From the NCBI GenBank assembly GCA_028822645.1, contig JAPKDG010000006.1:1-64000 (forward strand): a DNA stretch of 64,000 nt, given 5' to 3'. Position numbers and translations under genes: made by a program. Of the stretch, positions 60,903 through 64,000 are shown piece after piece. Under the pieces are notes generated by a model, which was given only the letters and a program-made list of their open reading frames with translations, did no database searches and was not told where the DNA came from. Positions within the stretch are counted from its first letter, which is position 1; the number at the start of each line of letters is the position of its first letter. The DNA comes from Longimicrobiales bacterium. Lineage in GTDB: Bacteria; Gemmatimonadota; Gemmatimonadetes; Longimicrobiales; Gaopeijiaceae.

Positions 60903-63794
60903 GTGGCTGTAGTGTCACAGGATAACAACCATTTTTCCGATAGACACATCGGGCCGAGGGTCTCCGATGTGCATGAAATGTTGAATTGTCTGGGGTTGTC
61001 CGACCTGGACGAATTGGTAGCCCAGACAGTACCGGAGTCGATAAGGATTGATGGTGATTTAGACCTTCCGGAAGGTCTAACAGAAGATGGATTGCTAGAA
61101 TTCATCACTCAAATCAGTTCCGAGAATGACATTTTTCGTTCATATATCGGAATGGGTTACTACGACACCATAGTTCCAACTGTAATTGCTAGGAACGTGT
61201 TGGAAAATCCTGGATGGTATACCGCCTACACACCCTACCAGGCAGAAATTTCCCAGGGGCGCCTCGAAGCGTTATTGAATTTCCAGACAATGGTGATAGA
61301 TCTGACAGGTTTGGAGATTGCCAATGCGTCACTTCTCGATGAAAGCACTGCTGCCGCTGAGGCGATGACGATGCTTTACGGAGATAGTGGCAATAATGAA
61401 AGAAACTCCTTTTTTGTTTCAGATAATTGTCATCCTCAAACTATCCAGGTAGTTAGGGGCCGAGCTGCCCCAATGGGTATCAAGGTGGTAGTGGCCTCCG
61501 AAACGCAGTTCCTAAAGGAAGAAGACAAGCAAACTTTTTTCGGTTCACTGGTGCAATATCCGGGAACCAACGGATTGCTTGCCGATTATACTAATTTTTG
61601 TGAAACAGCCCATAGCTTTGGGGTGTCGGTTGTGATGGCTGCCGACCTTTTGGCTCTTACTTTGGTGAAACCTCCGGGGGAAATGGGAGCGGATGTGGCA
61701 GTAGGGAGCACCCAGAGATTTGGAGTTCCAATGGGATATGGAGGCCCACACGCAGCCTACTTTGCAACCCGGGAAAAATTCAAAAGAAAGTTGCCGGGCC
61801 GTATCATAGGAATGTCTAAAGATGTAGAAGGTAGGCCAGCGCTTCGGATGGCCTTGCAGACTAGGGAACAGCATATCAGACGTGGGAAGGCCACTTCAAA
61901 CATTTGTACTGCTCAAGTGCTTCTCGCAGTAATGGCTGGAATGTATGCTGTTTATCATGGTCCAAGAGGATTAACCAGCATTGCTAGGCGGGTCCATTCA
62001 CTGACACAATCTTTGGCCTCTGGCCTTGAAGAGATGGGTTACAGTGTGAAGCATGAGACTTTTTTCGACACTCTTCAGTTAGACGTAGGAGGATTGACAG
62101 AAGCGCTATTGCATCGTGCTCAGATGAAAAAAATCAACCTGAGAAACGACACAGAAGGGTTGATCGGGATCTCTATAGATGAAACAACATCACAAAAACA
62201 CATTGAGGAACTCCTTTCTGTTTTCGATTTAGATAATGACAAGCCAGAAATGAACTCTCGGCCATTAGCGTTGACTTCTTCAACTGCACTGAGTATCCCA
62301 AAAGAGTTGGAGAGATCTTCTGGCTTTCTTAAGCATCCTGTGTTTCACAGTTATCACTCTGAAAGTGAGATGCTTAGGTATTTGAACAAGCTTGAAAGAA
62401 AGGATCTGTCACTGACTACTAGTATGATCCCTCTGGGATCTTGCACTATGAAATTGAATGCTACTACAGAGATGATTCCAGTCACTTGGAATGCGTTTGG
62501 CAGGCTACATCCGTTTTCACCCTTGGATCAAGCTGAGGGCTATCAGAAGATTTTTGCAGATTTGAAGAAATGGCTCTCGGAGATAAGTGGCTTAGAGCAT
62601 ACTTCCTTACAGCCGAATTCTGGAGCCCAGGGAGAATACACAGGCTTATTGGTGATAAAGGCCTATCACGATAGCGTTGGAGAGAGTCACAGGAATGTAT
62701 GCTTGATACCAACCTCAGCACATGGTACTAATCCAGCGAGTGCTGTTCTAGCAGGCATGAAAGTAGTGGGAGTGCAGTGTGATCCGTCTGGTAATATTGA
62801 CTTAGAAGATCTAAGAGAGAAAGCTGAAAACAATAAGGGGGATCTATCAGCATTAATGGTCACTTACCCCTCTACTCATGGGGTCTTTGAGTCTGGAATA
62901 AGGGAGATCTGTGACATAATACATGAGTATGGTGGACGCGTTTATCTGGATGGAGCAAATTTGAATGCTCAGGTTGGTTTGTGTCGGCCAGGTGATTACG
63001 GTGCAGATGTATGTCATATCAATCTACACAAAACTTTCTCTATCCCACACGGAGGTGGTGGTCCTGGAATGGGACCAATCTGCGTCACATCTGAGTTGGC
63101 TCCCTTTTTACCGGGTCACCCACAAGCTAATTGTGGCGGCGGAAAAAGTATCCTTCCTGTTTCTGCGGCTCCTTGGGGAAGTAGTAGTATTCTGCTGATT
63201 TCCTGGGCGTACATTGCATTATTGGGCAAGACTGGAGTCAAAAGAGCCACACAGGTGGCGATACTGAATGCCAATTATATGGAGAGCAGGTTGCGTGATC
63301 AGTTCGAGGTACTCTACAGGGGAGATTTAGGTAGGGTGGCTCACGAGTTTATTATCGATTTGAGGGAATTCAAGAAAACAGTGGATATTTCTGCTGAAGA
63401 CGTTGCAAAGCGATTGATAGACTATGGTTTTCACGCTCCTACAATATCTTTTCCCGTTGCAGGCACGATGATGATTGAACCTACGGAGAGCGAGTCTCGG
63501 GAAGAATTGGACCGATTTTGTGAGGCATTATTATCGATCCGCGAAGAAATTCGTGAGGTGGAATCAGGGCAAGCAGACCCAACTAATAATGTGCTCAAAA
63601 ATTCTCCTCACACTGCTGCTTTTGTGAGTTCTTCTGATTGGCCTTGTGATTATTCGAGAGAAAAAGCAGCTTACCCCGCTTCCTGGACACGAGAGCACAA
63701 GTATTGGGTCCCAGTTCGTAGGATAGATAATGTTCAAGGGGATAGGAACTTGATTTGTGCTTGTCCTCCTCTGGAATCTTATATTGAAGAGTGA
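60903..63794 (+). CDS. gcvP: Glycine dehydrogenase (decarboxylating), P protein
   Basis: 963-residue single-chain P protein (homologous halves fused, as in E. coli and eukaryotes, unlike the two-gene GcvPA/GcvPB type). The first half carries [17 protein letters not shown] and [19 protein letters not shown]; the second the glycine-rich PLP region [20 protein letters not shown] with PLP-binding Lys710. It decarboxylates glycine, passing aminomethyl to GcvH. GTG start right after gcvH. T and L proteins are not in the window. Confidence 0.97.
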   Translation: MAVVSQDNNHFSDRHIGPRVSDVHEMLNCLGLSDLDELVAQTVPESIRIDGDLDLPEGLTEDGLLEFITQISSENDIFRSYIGMGYYDTIVPTVIARNVLENPGWYTAYTPYQAEISQGRLEALLNFQTMVIDLTGLEIANASLLDESTAAAEAMTMLYGDSGNNERNSFFVSDNCHPQTIQVVRGRAAPMGIKVVVASETQFLKEEDKQTFFGSLVQYPGTNGLLADYTNFCETAHSFGVSVVMAADLLALTLVKPPGEMGADVAVGSTQRFGVPMGYGGPHAAYFATREKFKRKLPGRIIGMSKDVEGRPALRMALQTREQHIRRGKATSNICTAQVLLAVMAGMYAVYHGPRGLTSIARRVHSLTQSLASGLEEMGYSVKHETFFDTLQLDVGGLTEALLHRAQMKKINLRNDTEGLIGISIDETTSQKHIEELLSVFDLDNDKPEMNSRPLALTSSTALSIPKELERSSGFLKHPVFHSYHSESEMLRYLNKLERKDLSLTTSMIPLGSCTMKLNATTEMIPVTWNAFGRLHPFSPLDQAEGYQKIFADLKKWLSEISGLEHTSLQPNSGAQGEYTGLLVIKAYHDSVGESHRNVCLIPTSAHGTNPASAVLAGMKVVGVQCDPSGNIDLEDLREKAENNKGDLSALMVTYPSTHGVFESGIREICDIIHEYGGRVYLDGANLNAQVGLCRPGDYGADVCHINLHKTFSIPHGGGGPGMGPICVTSELAPFLPGHPQANCGGGKSILPVSAAPWGSSSILLISWAYIALLGKTGVKRATQVAILNANYMESRLRDQFEVLYRGDLGRVAHEFIIDLREFKKTVDISAEDVAKRLIDYGFHAPTISFPVAGTMMIEPTESESREELDRFCEALLSIREEIREVESGQADPTNNVLKNSPHTAAFVSSSDWPCDYSREKAAYPASWTREHKYWVPVRRIDNVQGDRNLICACPPLESYIEE

Positions 63795-63843
63795 TTGGTG
63801 ATGGTCAAAAGAGCCACATCGAAAATTTAGAGAGGTCTGGAAA

Positions 63844-64000
63844 ATGGCGAAGCTCGATTTTTATGGACATGCGACATTTGGATTAACCACAGAAGACGGC
63901 ACAAGAATCATCATAGATCCATTTTTTGGTGAGAACCCATGGACGGATGTCCAGGTAGACAGCGTCGAAGCAGATTTTGTTTTCTGTACCCATGGTCATT
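63844..64000 (+). CDS. Metallo-beta-lactamase-fold hydrolase (UPF0173-like), partial
   Basis: Starts with ATG at 63844 and runs past the window end. The visible 52 residues have the UPF0173 opening (KLDFYGHATFGLTTEDGTRIIIDPFF), then DFVFCTHGH, the start of the HxHxDH metal site. Likely a zinc-dependent hydrolase; no substrate known. Upstream AGAGGTCTGG acts as ribosome-binding site, 49 bases after gcvP. Confidence 0.8.
   Translation, partial: MAKLDFYGHATFGLTTEDGTRIIIDPFFGENPWTDVQVDSVEADFVFCTHGH

Overview
The window is a gene-dense (about 90% coding) 64 kb stretch of an uncultured-looking, aerobic, Gram-negative bacterium. An outer membrane is indicated by a Skp/OmpH chaperone (44683-45237), a possible outer-membrane protein (45331-45846) and several lipoproteins. 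Respiration rests on alternative complex III plus an aa3-type oxidase, with further c-type cytochromes. Glycolate oxidation, a TAXI-type TRAP importer, ETF-quinone oxidoreductase and a bacillithiol-type YpdA reductase fit a free-living, probably marine heterotroph. The combination recalls Gemmatimonadota and neighbouring phyla, but that placement is inference. I see no rRNA, tRNA, CRISPR, insertion sequence or phage gene.

Layout. (1) 1-15.2 kb, + strand: the tail of a PCP_red-domain gene, an ABC-2 exporter pair, then a respiratory cluster. The cluster holds a double-UspA protein with two PCP_red-like domains, a SPASM radical SAM enzyme with a PCP_red domain, a bd-like membrane cytochrome, three c-type cytochromes (one with an ethylbenzene-dehydrogenase-like domain), a lipoprotein with a possible metal site, and coxBACD. 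(2) 15.2-20.4 kb: small genes and a TAXI-TRAP transporter with a class V aminotransferase. (3) 20.7-34.6 kb, mostly - strand: an orphan gene; marR-GNAT-menC-like genes behind a pair of almost identical palindromes; an overlapping glcDEF-M20 peptidase-amidase operon; an NHL lipoprotein; a divergent Nramp; hisC. (4) 34.9-50.5 kb: mutY, ETF-QO, gamma-glutamyltransferase, lon, selD (a selenoprotein read through an in-frame TGA), ygfZ, skp, ypdA, a LuxE/LuxC-like fatty-aldehyde module and an AbrB-type regulator. (5) 50.6-58.1 kb: alternative complex III, actABCDEF. (6) 58.2-64 kb: trmJ-like, tatA, acyl-CoA dehydrogenase, gcvH-gcvP and a truncated metallo-hydrolase.

How it works together: acyl-CoA dehydrogenase and ETF-QO, and glycolate oxidase, would feed electrons to the quinone pool. 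Alternative complex III would oxidise quinol and pass electrons, through the monohaem or dihaem cytochromes, to the aa3 oxidase 36 kb away. The most unusual part is the PCP_red / UspA / radical SAM / bd-like / cytochrome c block in front of coxBACD. Its role cannot be read from sequence alone.
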